From assembly GCA_033026295.1 (NCBI GenBank), contig CM065185.1, positions 6,076,001-6,140,000 of the forward strand: 64,000 nt of DNA, read 5' to 3'. The stretch comes from Channa striata. Taxonomy: Eukaryota; Chordata; Actinopteri; Anabantiformes; Channidae. This document shows, one piece after another, positions 14,663-26,621 of this stretch. Under the pieces are notes generated by a model. The model saw only the letters and a program-made list of their open reading frames with translations, searched no databases and was not told the DNA's origin. Numbering within the stretch: the first letter of the stretch is position 1; every line of letters begins with the position of its first letter. Both the position numbers and the translations under genes were made by a program.

Positions 14663-15327
14663 TGCAACAACTGCCTGTGGTCTCGGTGCCCTCCTGCTCC
14701 TCCTCCTCCCCTGCAGCGTTCCACGATGCTTGCCTGCTGGTAATTATCGGCGCTCCTTCGGAGACGATCCCCCCTTTTCGATTCCCGGGAAAACAGCAGA
14801 GAGGAGGAGGACGACGTTGGTGGCGGCGGTATAGGCGGTGGAAACAGTGGGGAGGGCTGCGGTGGGAGAGGATCGGCAGGATGGTGCTGATTTGGAGAGA
14901 GGCTCGCCTCCTGCTCGGAAAAACTGCAGTGGCAGCTTGGAAAAACAGGCTGCCTCTCCGACTGCGGCGGTGGCGGCTGCTGCTGCTGAGAGCCGGCCGG
15001 GGCCCAGGGATCCTGCTGCAGGTGCGCCGGCTGCCCGGTGCTGGGTTCACTGGCTCGCTGTGAAGGTCGCTGGGCGGTGCCGTAGCTCGCCAGAGGTAGA
15101 GAGTCGCCACTGTGCACAGGTCTCCGAGAGGGCTGGCTCAGACAGGGGAGCTCCTGGAGGCTCTGGCGGTGCGCGGCGGTGGTCGAAGTGCGGTCTCGGT
15201 GGTGAGCAGAGGGCGGGGGCGGCAGGCTGAAAACGGGAGCGACTGGGTCTCGGTTCTGCTTGCTGCTCGCTTGCTTTTCGTCGGGGCTTTGGTGCTGATG
15301 GACAGCTCCCGCGCACCGATGCCGCAT
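13981..15327 (-). CDS. Probable 5' coding exon of an unidentified glutamine-rich protein (partial)
   Basis: A minus-strand frame is open from above 15480 down to a stop at 13933-13935. The first in-frame ATG is 15327 (MRHRCAGAVHQHQSPDEK). A good splice donor (CACAAG/GTAGAT) follows 13981, in frame, so the exon would give about 449 aa and the gene would continue left of the window. Composition is Q, P, S, R and H rich. There are three CAG/CAA tracts: pure Q at 14615-14670, a short one at 14463-14482, and a long tract at 14251-14355 broken by CGG (Arg) codons. The frame's last residues, SPHKGEERIRIDLHK, look like ordinary protein. No domain, signal peptide or membrane segment was recognised. 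It sits in a CpG-rich block, as first exons often do. It could be a transcription or chromatin co-factor or a neuronal protein, but I cannot name it; a fortuitous open frame is also possible. Confidence 0.5.
14251..14355. repeat. Interrupted CTG/CAG trinucleotide repeat
   Basis: CTG on the plus strand is repeated for about 100 bp, broken by three CCG units and ending in variants (CTC, TTG, GTTGCAG). In the minus-strand frame it encodes glutamine broken by arginine. Confidence 0.95.
14615..14670. repeat. Second CTG/CAG repeat, near pure
   Basis: About 17 CTG units with two TTG variants on the plus strand, encoding an uninterrupted polyglutamine run of about 17 residues in the minus-strand frame. 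Confidence 0.95.
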
Positions 15328-16072
15328 CCCCTTGATCGCCTCGTCTCGCTGTGGTTGCTCCTTTGCCGTGCAGAGCTCCGACACCCGTTCATTGCGATCG
15401 GTCCCACCAGAATAGGACCGACTTCTATCATTGGTAGGTTTGACCAGGACCTGCCTTAAAACGTCACTGTAGAGCCAAAACACCGCCTTCGACTGAATAT
15501 CGGTCCATTGCCTGCTATGCGCACAGGTTGCAGCGGATCGATCACTCCTTAAGGGCGATATTACAAGAATAGGACGATGGAGATGCAGAAGGGTGTTTAA
15601 ATGTTGCTCACGTGGCTCGTCATCTTAATCCACTGTGGACTCGATTGATCGACTTTGTCAATGTTGCCACAACCATCCCGCTTAATCAGAAATCACTTTT
15701 TCTGCTACGTCACCCAAACAGATCCATAGGCCTGTCAAACATGATGTTTTGCCCATGCACATATATGTGTTTTATGATCAGCTGTCTGCATAATCATTGG
15801 TGGACGTCCATCAAGTGTCAGCTTTCTTTAAAAAACACGAAGAGGAAACACACACATTCCCTCTATATACATGTTCAACACTATTCCACTTGTTGACTTA
15901 CAGAAAACGGGAAAATGGCTAAACAAAGCTGTGACGATTACCTCATGCCATTCAGCCCGAGCTTCGCAGTCTGCCATTTAATAATTTAGCAGAATATGCT
16001 TGGTTTTGTATTACCAGGCAGAATTTTTAGAATGGGTGCTGCATGCGGAGCCTGCAGTCGGCTCTCAGGCTG

Positions 16073-16101
<29 letters not shown>
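16073..16101. repeat. (GT)n microsatellite
   Basis: A pure GT run of about 14 units. Confidence 0.95.
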
Positions 16102-16104
<3 letters not shown>

Positions 16105-19100
16105 CTGCATGCTCTCAGTCTAACATGGTAAAGGCTTTTCCTGTCACAGTGCTGAGGAAACCGTCTGGATGAAGACGGAGACGGCGCTGAAAGCGTGAGG
16201 ACGCGCATCGCTAAAATAGCTTGTGTCGCGGTGTCAAGTAGCCAAAGGATGAACAACTATCCATCAGATGTCGGTCAGCAATTTCTCACTGAGGATTATT
16301 CGTCTGATAACACGGAACTTTAATCAGAGAACACGTTCAGTTTTTTGTCTTGGAAACAAAATCTACAAAACAATGGTCCAAAGCTCATCTAGACATTATA
16401 AATTATCTATCTTTATACTAGAGACTGGGAAATTCGCAGCCCTCCCCCCCAACACGGAGCTGCACCGTAGTATTAGAAATATAAACAGTGAATTTGGTAA
16501 TTAAAACAAATATACTGCCGGATTTATTACCATCGGGCTGCCAAATTTTGGTGCTTTAGCTGCACTTTCCGTCAGATCCCTCTGATCATGATGTGATGGT
16601 TTTCTAAGTAAGTGAGTGTCTGCATCACCTTTCAAAAGCTGGAATAATCAGTGTAAATAAACCCGAATAGCATTAAATCTCTTTAAAAGCTTTAAGGACT
16701 GTACATAAAAAAGAAGACACTGGACATCTGAGGGGGTTTGTTTCACAGCTGTGTCACTAAAACAGTAAGAAGCATGATCAGCCTTTGTCATGTGCTCCAG
16801 TGCTATTCCTCACTCTTTAATAAAGTTTAGATGTAATATTACAAATACAAAACTACTCTGTGGATGAGACCTGAGACCTCTACACAAGAATGCCCGTCTT
16901 ATCCTTCCATTCATTTCATGGTTAACAATTCAGTGTTTCCAATCAAAAATGACGAATCCATTAAGACTGTATTAATACATATATTCCCATTACTTGTGTT
17001 AGTTTTTTCAATCAACTAAAGTTCATCTAAGTAATTCAAGTTTTGAATTGCTTTTTACACCTTATTGATCTGAGCTTATACATCTAGTAGTGGAGTTCAA
17101 AAAAACACAATTTCTGGATTATTTTTACTATAACAAACAATCAGAAGAAAGATAGCATACTGTTGATCACAGACTACTTTGGCTCAGGGGTACCAAGGAT
17201 GTTTGTTTGGAAACCATTTTAAAATATTCTACTGTCACAAAATGTAACACCCATTGTGTTCATGGTCAGAAGTGACTGGAAAGATTTTATTTGTATACAA
17301 AGGAAATGATCCCAAAACTAAACTTGATAATTTCACAATATCCCAAGATCACTTTCTTAAAAACACACTAATAATATTTCTATCTTCTCAGGTTTGTGTT
17401 TTGTTACCTTTTTATCTTTGGGGCACATGTTGGGTTCTTCCTTTGGATGGACATTTTTCCTTGGTTTTGTTTTTCTTCTGTATATGTTAGCTGATTTATG
17501 TATTTGAAAGTAAACCACATCTGGATATCATTGGGGCTTTGGCACTGAACAAGGACAGTGAATGTATTCATCCATTTCTTACAGGTGACACACATTATGT
17601 AACGATGGAGACACATAGTGACAAGTATTGAGAGCTGGAACTAATAACCATGTACATACTGTACTAACTGTTCAGTAGGTATATAGCTCAAAGCATGCAC
17701 AAATCTCTACAAACTAAGCATCAGTAAATAAAAAATTAAGTCATTGCATTGATAATCACCCCATTTAAAGTATGCCACCCAAATAATCACTGGTGCAGCC
17801 AGTTGGTTTCCAGAGTCACAGCATTAGTCAAATGGAGATTGCCTGAGTGCAGTGAATGTGTATAAAGGATTGTAGTATGAATTCACCTGTATCTGGATGG
17901 ATCAGTTCCTGGAAAATCAGCATCCTGGCCAAATAACTTGAAGACAAAACAACACTCCAATCAACTCTGTGAAAAGATTAATGAAAATAAGATGTCAGGG
18001 GATGGATAAAAGAACACTTTCTACTTATAAATATCTCTTGGAGCACAGTTTAATCCATCATTGAGAAATAAAAGGAATATGACACATTCGTAAATCTGCC
18101 TAGAGCAGGATGTCTTCAAAAACTGAGTGACCGTGCATGAAGGAGACTTGTGATGGAGACCGCAAAGGCACCTATGATTCCTCTGAAGGAGATACAAGCT
18201 TCAGCAGCTGAAATGGGAGAGGCGGTTTTATGCATGTCCAGTATGATAAATTTACTGTCCTCTGAGATATTAAATGACTAGGAAATGTTCTTGACATCTT
18301 CTTTTCAGTAATCCATTCACAGAGATGATTGGAGTGTTCTTTTCTTCATGTTTTAAATTTTGTCCGGAATACTAATTCACAGGTATCTGGCCCATCCGGA
18401 TACAGGTGCTCTCAGGTGATCCCTGTGTAACTACCTGTGTGACTTTAGAAACCCCTGATGATTTATGTGAATTCTTTTAAAGGAGTGAATCTTTATGCAA
18501 TCACTTACTTTCATTTAAGTTTTATTTTCAGTTAAGATTTGTTTGTAGAGATCTGTGTCCACTTTGAAATGAGACGTTTCATGACAGATTTATTTCTGTT
18601 AACAAGAAAGTCCAAATAAATTGCTCATAGAGAGTGACGCTTTTTTTATATCCTCAATTCTAAACTATAAACAATTCAAAACATTTTACACACTTGTTAC
18701 ATAACTTGTGTGAATTACTTAACATAAATCAGTCAAAGACATAATTGTAGCACAAGTCAGTCGAGACTGAGCCAAAAAGGCAGGAGGGGATGAGGATGGA
18801 GAGGAAGCCAACTTTTACATCATATACAGTATTAGCCATCTTTAATAAGTAATAATCCTTCCTCAAAGCTGGCTCAGCCATTTGGAGTTTTGATGGGTCT
18901 AAGACTGCAGTGGTGGCACACTTTGCCTAACAACTGGAATAAAACAGAGGTACACTATGTTTTATAGCTGCGTAAAATACTGCAGGAATTTGGAGCGGAG
19001 CTTCAGCCAGCGCTGCATTAGAAACCTGATCATTTTCATTAAGTAATTGGTCGATGTGACCTGCGCGAGTTCCTTGGCAAGATGGAGTTTCATTTGCTAG

Positions 19101-19642
19101 TTTGGGAAGCCATGTTACTGCTTCCACATGAATAATTGAATCACACTTTACAACTTCTGGACCCACATAAACACTCACCAGTCCTCCATGAACAGCAAAG
19201 CCCACATTTTCTCTCTGTATTCCTTTTATTTTGCCTTTTTTTCTCTCTTTGTGTGTCTCTCTCTCTGTGTCTCTCTCAACCAAAACAACCCTATAATAAT
19301 TCATTCAAATCACCACTTTCTAACAAAAATTGCTACCAGAAATTTGTATCTCTTGGATTTGTCCCATGCAGCTGTCAAACTTGGCTGGACCAGCCATGTT
19401 AAAAACCATATTGTGTGTCACTGTCCCCTTTGGCTCCAAAAAGGAGAAGCAGCGGAAGATCAGTGACACTAAAATGGTAGAGGAGGAAACATGGAGGAGG
19501 CCAGTGGCTGAGGCACGTAACATAGGAAGCCTGTAATTACAAAGAAAGAAAAAAACAACCGAGGCAAAGCAGAGCGATGTCTAAGTATTTTTGTGTGTGC
19601 GTGAGAGAGAAAGACCGGCAGAAACCGATGTGTCCACACTTC

Positions 19643-19670
19643 TGTGTGTGTGTATGTGTGTGTGTGTGTG
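19643..19670. repeat. (GT)n microsatellite
   Basis: GT run of 28 bp with one TA interruption. Confidence 0.9.
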
Positions 19671-22600
19671 AAAAGAAACATGATGATAGATTTTTAAAAG
19701 AGCAGGTGCACCAACACAGAAAGGATGAAAAGAGTTCAATTGAAAAGAAGAAGAAGACAGAAAATGTGTTGTTCTGTGAAGTAAACCAAAAATAATTACA
19801 CACAGGTACAGAGATTAGCCTATTATTTTAACACAATCACTTTAACTAAGAGGTGTGATTTTTTTTTTATTTTTGCCTACAGATATGTGTGGAATTGAGT
19901 TCTTCTTGATATTTTACTATTATTACATGTAATGTGTCCATCAGATTTAAATTAATACTAACTGAAAAGTTTTACATGATTTAATTGCGTTGTGTGACTG
20001 AAACTAAATCAGTGGGACCTCCGTGCCATGTACAAATGCATGTGGACAGAACGTAGATGTCAGAGTTTAATCTGGGGTCAGTTATAAGTGCAGTTATACC
20101 AAAGACAGACATTTACACATAACATTTTTCAAAATTTCTAGTTAAGGTCAAAGTGTTTGTGTCTTTTCAACATTGACTGTCCGCAGATAGGTACCATCAT
20201 ACTGTATGTTGGACTGATTATAAAATCCTCAGAGACTCAACCATGATCTTGGGCTGTGTAAGCAAAACTGATTTGCTTAAATTTAAATGAGCAAACAAAA
20301 TCACTGTTTCCAACTGAAGCATGTCTTCTCCAGATAACTACTTTTTAAAAAGGCTTCATTTGTTTCAATAGGGGGATTTTCTTCATCCACAGAAAAACGT
20401 TACAATTTAAGTTTCAATTATAAAAACTCAAAAAATGCAAAGATTTTGTTTTTTAACTGGGCAGCAAGTACTGATACTACATTTTAGCCTTTAACGTCTT
20501 AAAACAGTGGGAGTGAGAGAGGGAGTGATATTTTCCTACCTGCAAATGCAGGTTAATATTTCCTGCTAAATCTGTCTACTGTTGTGAAGACACAGAGAAA
20601 GAGAAATAAATGTTTGCAGGACAATCTCTTGATCCTGAGAGCTTTCTACACTGAACGGAGAACTTCTGATTTTCTTTACTGTTGTACAGTATATGATTAA
20701 TATAAGGCAGCCATCTTGAATTGGTCTGGCAGTTAAATGCATGTCCTGGCTTTGGTTTTCACCTCACCCCACTGTGCATATGTTACATATATTCAGCTGG
20801 CCTGAAGACACCGATAGGCTCTGAACGTCATAAACAACCTGCGATCCTATGAGATAAGAGATGAGTCGTGACTCAACCTGGGCTGTGGCATCATCACACA
20901 CTCTGTGCAGCCAGTGTGAGTTGATACCGAGGGCAGGCTTGAGACAGAGTGTCTGGGAGATACAGGCTGCCAGGCACAGCAGCAGCGATGGCAGGGCCCC
21001 GCACCCAGCGGTGAAATTTATCTCTGACAGCTCAGATCATTAGTTAGATTTGCTCTGGCTACTTAAATGACTAAGCAGTTTTACTACCATTCAATACGGA
21101 ACAGGTACAGGGACTTTCATTATAAGTGATCAGCTGACATGTTAGGCATCCGAAGCGCCACGAATGAGCGGAAAGATGTATCGAGGTGGACATCTGGGAT
21201 TGTATATATATGAGATGAGAGAAGATAAGATGAGAGCCCACTTAAGGAATAAGGGGAAATAAAGGGATACTCACAAAGTATCCTGGGTAATCCTGACATA
21301 CCGCCATGAGCTTCGAGGAGCAGCGTAGTGAGTGTTCTTGTCCATCTCAGAGAAGGACATTTATCACCTCAGCCCTCCACCACACATTCTGTAAACACAC
21401 ACAGCACTTCTTGACCTCGTTATGTTTGTTTCCTCTCCGACTCAACCAAAAGAACGGCTATCACAGCACAGTTATATTAATTTACTGTAATATTAGATTT
21501 GCTGTGGTGTTTAATTATGAGATTATGAAGGACAATAAGCAGAAAATCTTATTGTCAGTGGCAATTACTTCCTCAAGAATGGCAAGCTGTTTAGCAAGAA
21601 GACAATTAGAACACAAAAAAACACAATTCTTCAGAAACATTCATTTAAAAAAACCAAAGCAGCTTTTTCTTTACAGTTTTAGAGCTCCCACTTTTATTCA
21701 GACCTTATCTCACTATCTTTCAAAGGTTGTACAGTATGTCACATCTTTCCTACCTCTAATCAAGGTGCGGCAGTGTTAATGCAATGCTGACGAACGTGTC
21801 TGCTGCTGGTTGAACGTGACGTCTTCCTGCTTAACAACAAAAACACCTGCCTCGTTTTCTCCGGTTTGGCCTTAGCAGAAGCATTGGACCATCAGCCTCT
21901 GTTCACACAGCACAATGATGTCATCACATTAAATGGAGCAGTTGATGAAGAGGAGAAAGACAAAGAGAAAAACAGGGCAAGGTCCATTTATGATGCATTC
22001 AGGTGTGTGTGAGGAGCAGGTTGCATGCGGACTCCTGTGTGAACACACGTGCATACCTGTGTGGACAGACGAGGACAGCGTTTGTAAAATACGATGTCGA
22101 GATATAAAGAGATGGGGAGAGAGCTCATCACTAATGCAAAGGTTCAAAGACTCGGCCCCCGTCTCATCATCAGAGCCACAACAAACACAAAGGAGGTGAC
22201 CAACTGACCCCCCACATTCACCACCAGCAGGCAGAGGTGGACTGTGCACTACTCTATAAAAAGCACGGGCTACAAAACATCCTTCAAAAACCTTTTCAAG
22301 AAAAACACACACTTAAATGTCTACCCATTGTGCATGTGAGCACCTTACACCACCACACAAGAAACCTTGAATCCTCAGACTAATCTACTGCAGGGAATCT
22401 CCCTTTCCTCACTGCACACCACACAGATTGTCCATCTCTGTCCCTCCAAAAAAGACAGAAAATAAAAGTCAGACAGTGTAGTGCTAACAAAGTGGGCTAC
22501 GAGGACTGTTAGCTACAGATATTGCAATTTCATCATGCAATGTTTTCACACTCCCCTTTTGAACTAACACTGAACGAGGAGCAGGAATAAAAAGGGCATA

Positions 22601-22672
22601 CCTTTTATCTGATGGAGGTTGCAAGACTCTCTCCTTGCAGAGGACACATCAATGATAATTATAAATGACAGC

Positions 22673-22692
22673 AAAAAAAAAAAAAAAAAAAA
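22673..22692. repeat. A20 homopolymer
   Basis: Twenty consecutive A residues on the plus strand. No SINE or LINE body was recognised upstream, so a retroposon tail is not shown. Confidence 0.9.
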
Positions 22693-22799
22693 TCAATAGT
22701 CTCCTGCCAAGAATAGGGGCTCTCCCAGTCTTTGCGGTCTCCTGTCGCTTGTAGCGTGGAATAACGGGGAATACACGCTCGGAATTTCTGCAAGCACAT

Positions 22800-24320
22800 G
22801 CTGACAGCCAATCGGCTGCTGCATCTTTTCTCCCTTCTCGTGTGTGTGTGTGTGTGTGTTTTTTTCTCTCGGCTTCCGCTATTTGATATTTCATGCTTTT
22901 TATTTGTGTTTATTGTATTTTGCCTTGAGTCCGCAGTGAAATCTCATCCGCACCTCTGTGTCATGAAATTAATTACAGGAGGGGCGTTTAACGTGATTTG
23001 CTGGAGATCGATACAATTTGGGCTTTGATCAAATCAAGGCGATGAAATAAAATCAGTGGATTTTTGTGTGAGTCTCCGGGAAAGCAAATAAACGCCGATG
23101 GGAGCTGTGACAAATCCAGAAAAGCGCTGGAAGTGGGGTTTTATGACCTGACGTCCCCCCCCCCCTCCTCCTTCTGAATTGATGCGGGGATTCCTGATGC
23201 TATTTTTAGCCCCTCGGTCGTGGAGAAACGGAGAAGAGACGTGGGAGGGGGAGGAAGAGGAGCAGCTGCGGGATGAAGAGAATGGCAAAATGGACGAGGG
23301 GGTGGGGGGGTGTAGCAGTGAAGAGGAGAGGAGGAAAAGAGAAAGAAGAGGAGAAGGACAAGTGGAAGGAGGAGGTGGGGAAGGGGGATACGCATGGGGG
23401 GTTCCCATGCGGTCTTCAGCTGCAGCAGCATCACCACAAAGCTTCCCGCTGCGAGGGCTCCGAATCGTGACCAGACAGCCGGGAGAAGGAGGAGAGGGGA
23501 GCGCCGTGGACGGTACCGCTTTCCTTCCTTTCGCATGTCCGGACTGACACGGCTCTTTGGATAAGATGGTGGACGGTGTCTAATTGTACTGGGAGGAAGC
23601 CGATCAGGACCGACGCCCCAGCGATAAACCTGTAATGGCATTTGGATTTATGAGGCGCTGGGCTGTCAAAGCTGTTGTTTCTAACAAGTGGTGTAAAGAT
23701 TTGATAAGAGATCTTATCATAAGATAATGAAATGAGATGAAAGTAGGAATAGGCAGCATCATATTTATATGTCCTTTAAGAACGAATTTAAACTATAATA
23801 ATCGCCACAACACTTGTACAATTTTACTGAGTAATTTCTGTACAATTCCTGGTTGATTTGCGTGACTTTAGGAGGATTTTGCGCGTTCGAGGCCCTCGAT
23901 CAGCTAGAACTTCCTTCCAACGTGTCCTCCACAATCCAGGCTGAAACCTGGAGGGAAGTACAGCGGAGGGACGCTCGGCATATGGGCGCAGCTTCCATAA
24001 TTTATCACCAGCCGACTATTTTTAGCTCACGCTGTCGTGTTGGCGTCCAGGGTTTCCGGGCACATTGGTGGCAGGTTTCCCCGTTACCCGCAGGTCACAC
24101 GGCGGGGGGGGTGGGGGTGTGGATGGGGGTGGGAGACCCGGGCATTTACCGCAGGAAAGAAAAAGCACGCAGGCGTCAGAGAGGAGGCTCCTCTCCTCCA
24201 GCTCGTTGCATTATTCACTCAAGCACTTAATCAGAGGCGGATAATTACTGAGAAACACGAGCAGGCGAAGCTGCCGCAGCGGGGACGTACAGTATGAACG
24301 TCCAGGGGCCCATGTGATGG
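22800..24320. promoter_or_regulatory. CpG/G-rich island, candidate promoter region
   Basis: The CpG count rises sharply from about 23085 to 24300, with dense stretches at 23200-23230, 23440-23620 and 24040-24290. A purine-rich stretch at 23221-23391 and a G-run cluster at 24104-24133 lie inside. Open frames on either strand here are low-complexity (Glu/Gly/Arg on plus, Pro/Ser/Leu on minus) with no recognisable protein. I read it as a promoter with 5' UTR sequence, possibly a non-coding first exon of the glutamine-rich gene 7.5 kb to the left; neither direction nor target is shown. Confidence 0.4.
22840..22859. repeat. (GT)n microsatellite
   Basis: About 10 GT units followed by a T6-run, at the left flank of the CpG/G-rich island. 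Confidence 0.9.
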
Positions 24321-26440
24321 GAGATTACGGGGCCAACAGCCCCACACTGCGCCAAATGTCAACATGTTCAATAAACTATTTCATACTTTTTAATGATTGA
24401 TTAAACCTCTGCAGGCACGTTTCCTTCCTGCCTGCTGTGTGGCGTATAATAGGAGACTTTAAAAAATGACTTTTAAACTTTAGACACAATAAACAGGCCT
24501 CCACTGATATCAGTTATTTCACCAACATTTCATCATTTGCACAGGGATAAATAAACACAGTTGAACTTTTTTATGTTAAGGCAGGTAATTGATCACTTCA
24601 CGAGGAATGGCAGCACGTGGCAGCCTTACAAAAAGATAATTTGCTGTGTTTCAATAAAATAACAAAGATAAAAAAAGATTCAAAAAGCCCTCGTCACAGA
24701 ATAGTTAGGTCAGTGTTGGTGTGTATGTCTCATGACAATCAACTTAATGTTGCCATTTTCCCATCCTAAACTGGAGAGTCAAGAAAAAGGACAAATGCTA
24801 AAGAGAGAAGACGTAAAGTGAAAAGATGGAAATTGAAAAGAATCGAAGAGTCTGCCAGATAAAAACAGTATTGTCTGATTGAGTGGGAGATGTGAAGAGA
24901 ACAAGTAGAGTGAGTGCATTAGAAATGATTGGAGGGAAGCGATAGAGGATCGGGGTAAATTCAGATGTTCTGGATGATAATGCTGCCTTGTGTCCTCATG
25001 GAAAAAAAAAAAGATGTTACCGGGCTGCTGTAAAATGCGATACCTCTCGCACACTTTGTCTGTCTGTGTCTTTGGTGGGGACTGAAACCTCTTCCTCTGA
25101 TTGTGAGGGGCCCTAACACAGCGGGGGGTCAGCTAAAGTATCCTCGAGCGGTGGAGTGGCAGCAGGTCTGTCCCTAATGCTTGTTGGACTGTCTGTCCAC
25201 TGTCTACCCTGCAAAGATATCTGGGTTTCCTCCCCCTCTCCCTGTCCGCCTGCCTCCATCATGTCTTCTTATCTGTCAGTCTCAGTGTGCGTGTCAACTT
25301 GCCTGTCCGTCTTTGTCTGGCCAGATGTTTGTCCGGCCTGTGTGTTGTTCCAACTTCACGTGTAGCTCTGTGCTGGTCCAGCTTTTCTCTTTCTTCCTCC
25401 GCGACAACCTCCCTCTCTTTCCCGTGTTGGTGCTGTCTCTATTTGACTACCTCCATTTTGCTGGACGTTTCTGCTGCTGAAGCCTGCTGCATGCTGGGGC
25501 CGCTGGTTTGCTTCACTGCCTCTTTGCCTTTGCTCTGCTTCAAAAAAAAAGGCACAATTACTTTGCTTTCTGCGGTTTTTCTGCTCTGCCAATGTAGATT
25601 TGGGTAACAGTGAGTGATTTAAAATGGAGCAGAGGGAAACAGGACAATGACACTGTTCTAATTAAGGATTTAAAGCAGCTTAGGTTTAAGTTGTAAAATA
25701 CATTCAAAAAACATAACTTAAGTTGAATACCATAAATGAGAAGGTTAGCAAAAGATCTAGATGTGTTTTAAAATCCTGAAACAACTGACTACAGTAATAT
25801 CAACGTGGACATGAACTGCTGTCTCTGATGAAAAGTCCTGTGCTTCATGACCGACCCCTCCATGAGTTTCCCCCTTAAAGACTTTATCAACTATGAATTA
25901 CACAATAAAATGCAACTCTGGTCTCCTACAATATTTACTACAGTAACAATATGTGACTGCCAAATTTCTACACGTGTAATCTACATAATTACCAAATGCC
26001 AGATGGTAGTAGGTAACCTACTAATACATAAGGGTTGATAATGAATAAATCACCAATCAAAGGCACGATGATCCTTGTTATTCAAATAACAGCCTTTTTT
26101 TAACACAAAACATATTTATCATGTATTACACCATAAATTATACTGTTTCGTCCAAAACAGAAACAGCCTCTTAAATGTTCAACCGCTTGAAAGTCAAGCT
26201 TAAAATCAAACTGTGACTGTGTGGTTAATATCAGGGGCCAAAGTTATAAACGATGCAGATGCACAGAAAATGTGCATACACTCTTTTTCACACAAACTGG
26301 TGTATGTAAAAATGAATAAAGAAAGAATGTGCATTTAGTATAAAATCGTTCCACAAAACTAAATGAGACTGTAGTGTAGCTAAATCTATTCATCATCGTC
26401 AAATCTGCTGTATTTTAACTTTTCATGACCTGTAATATGT

Positions 26441-26621
26441 TTAAGTGTCCTTTGCCAAGACACTAAACCCAGATAAGTTGCTCTTGGGGGGGTCAGGCCA
26501 GCTGTAAGGCAGCACAGCGGTGGGTGATCGTGTGTGATGTAATGGGTGAATGGGAAGCAGTGTAAAGCACTATGAGTACCAATAAGATAGACAAGTTCTT
26601 TAAGTGCAGGCCACTTACCAT
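26441..26621 (+). mobile_element. 5'-truncated copy of the TATATAAG/CATTTACC SINE
   Basis: Shared blocks with the 36567-36790 element are GTCCTTTGCCAAGACAC, AATGGGTGAATGGGAAGCAG, GTAAAGCACTATGAG and the terminal CCACTTACC. The tRNA-like head is missing. Orientation is opposite to the other copy. Confidence 0.7.

Larger units (their letters stand above)
13560..15560. promoter_or_regulatory. CpG-rich block around the glutamine-rich exon
   Basis: CpG is frequent here (for example around 13680-13840, 14100-14200, 14750-14870 and 15150-15440), whereas the AT-rich DNA on both sides has very little. This is the usual look of a promoter-proximal island in a methylated fish genome. Limits are by eye. 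Confidence 0.55.
15561..22799. other. Non-coding, possible conserved element near 20.8-21.2 kb
   Basis: No exon was recognised. Around 20860-21180 the sequence is more balanced in composition, with non-repetitive words, and may be a conserved non-coding element. Elsewhere AT-rich sequence and microsatellites dominate. Confidence 0.5.

Noticed and set aside
21306..21779. 157-codon plus-strand frame
   Set aside because: Composition is that of random AT-rich DNA (Phe, Leu, Ser, Lys), with no motif and no splice context; kept as non-coding.
23141..23641. Long minus- and plus-strand frames in the second CpG island
   Set aside because: They are low-complexity products of a purine/pyrimidine-biased sequence, with no conserved motif.
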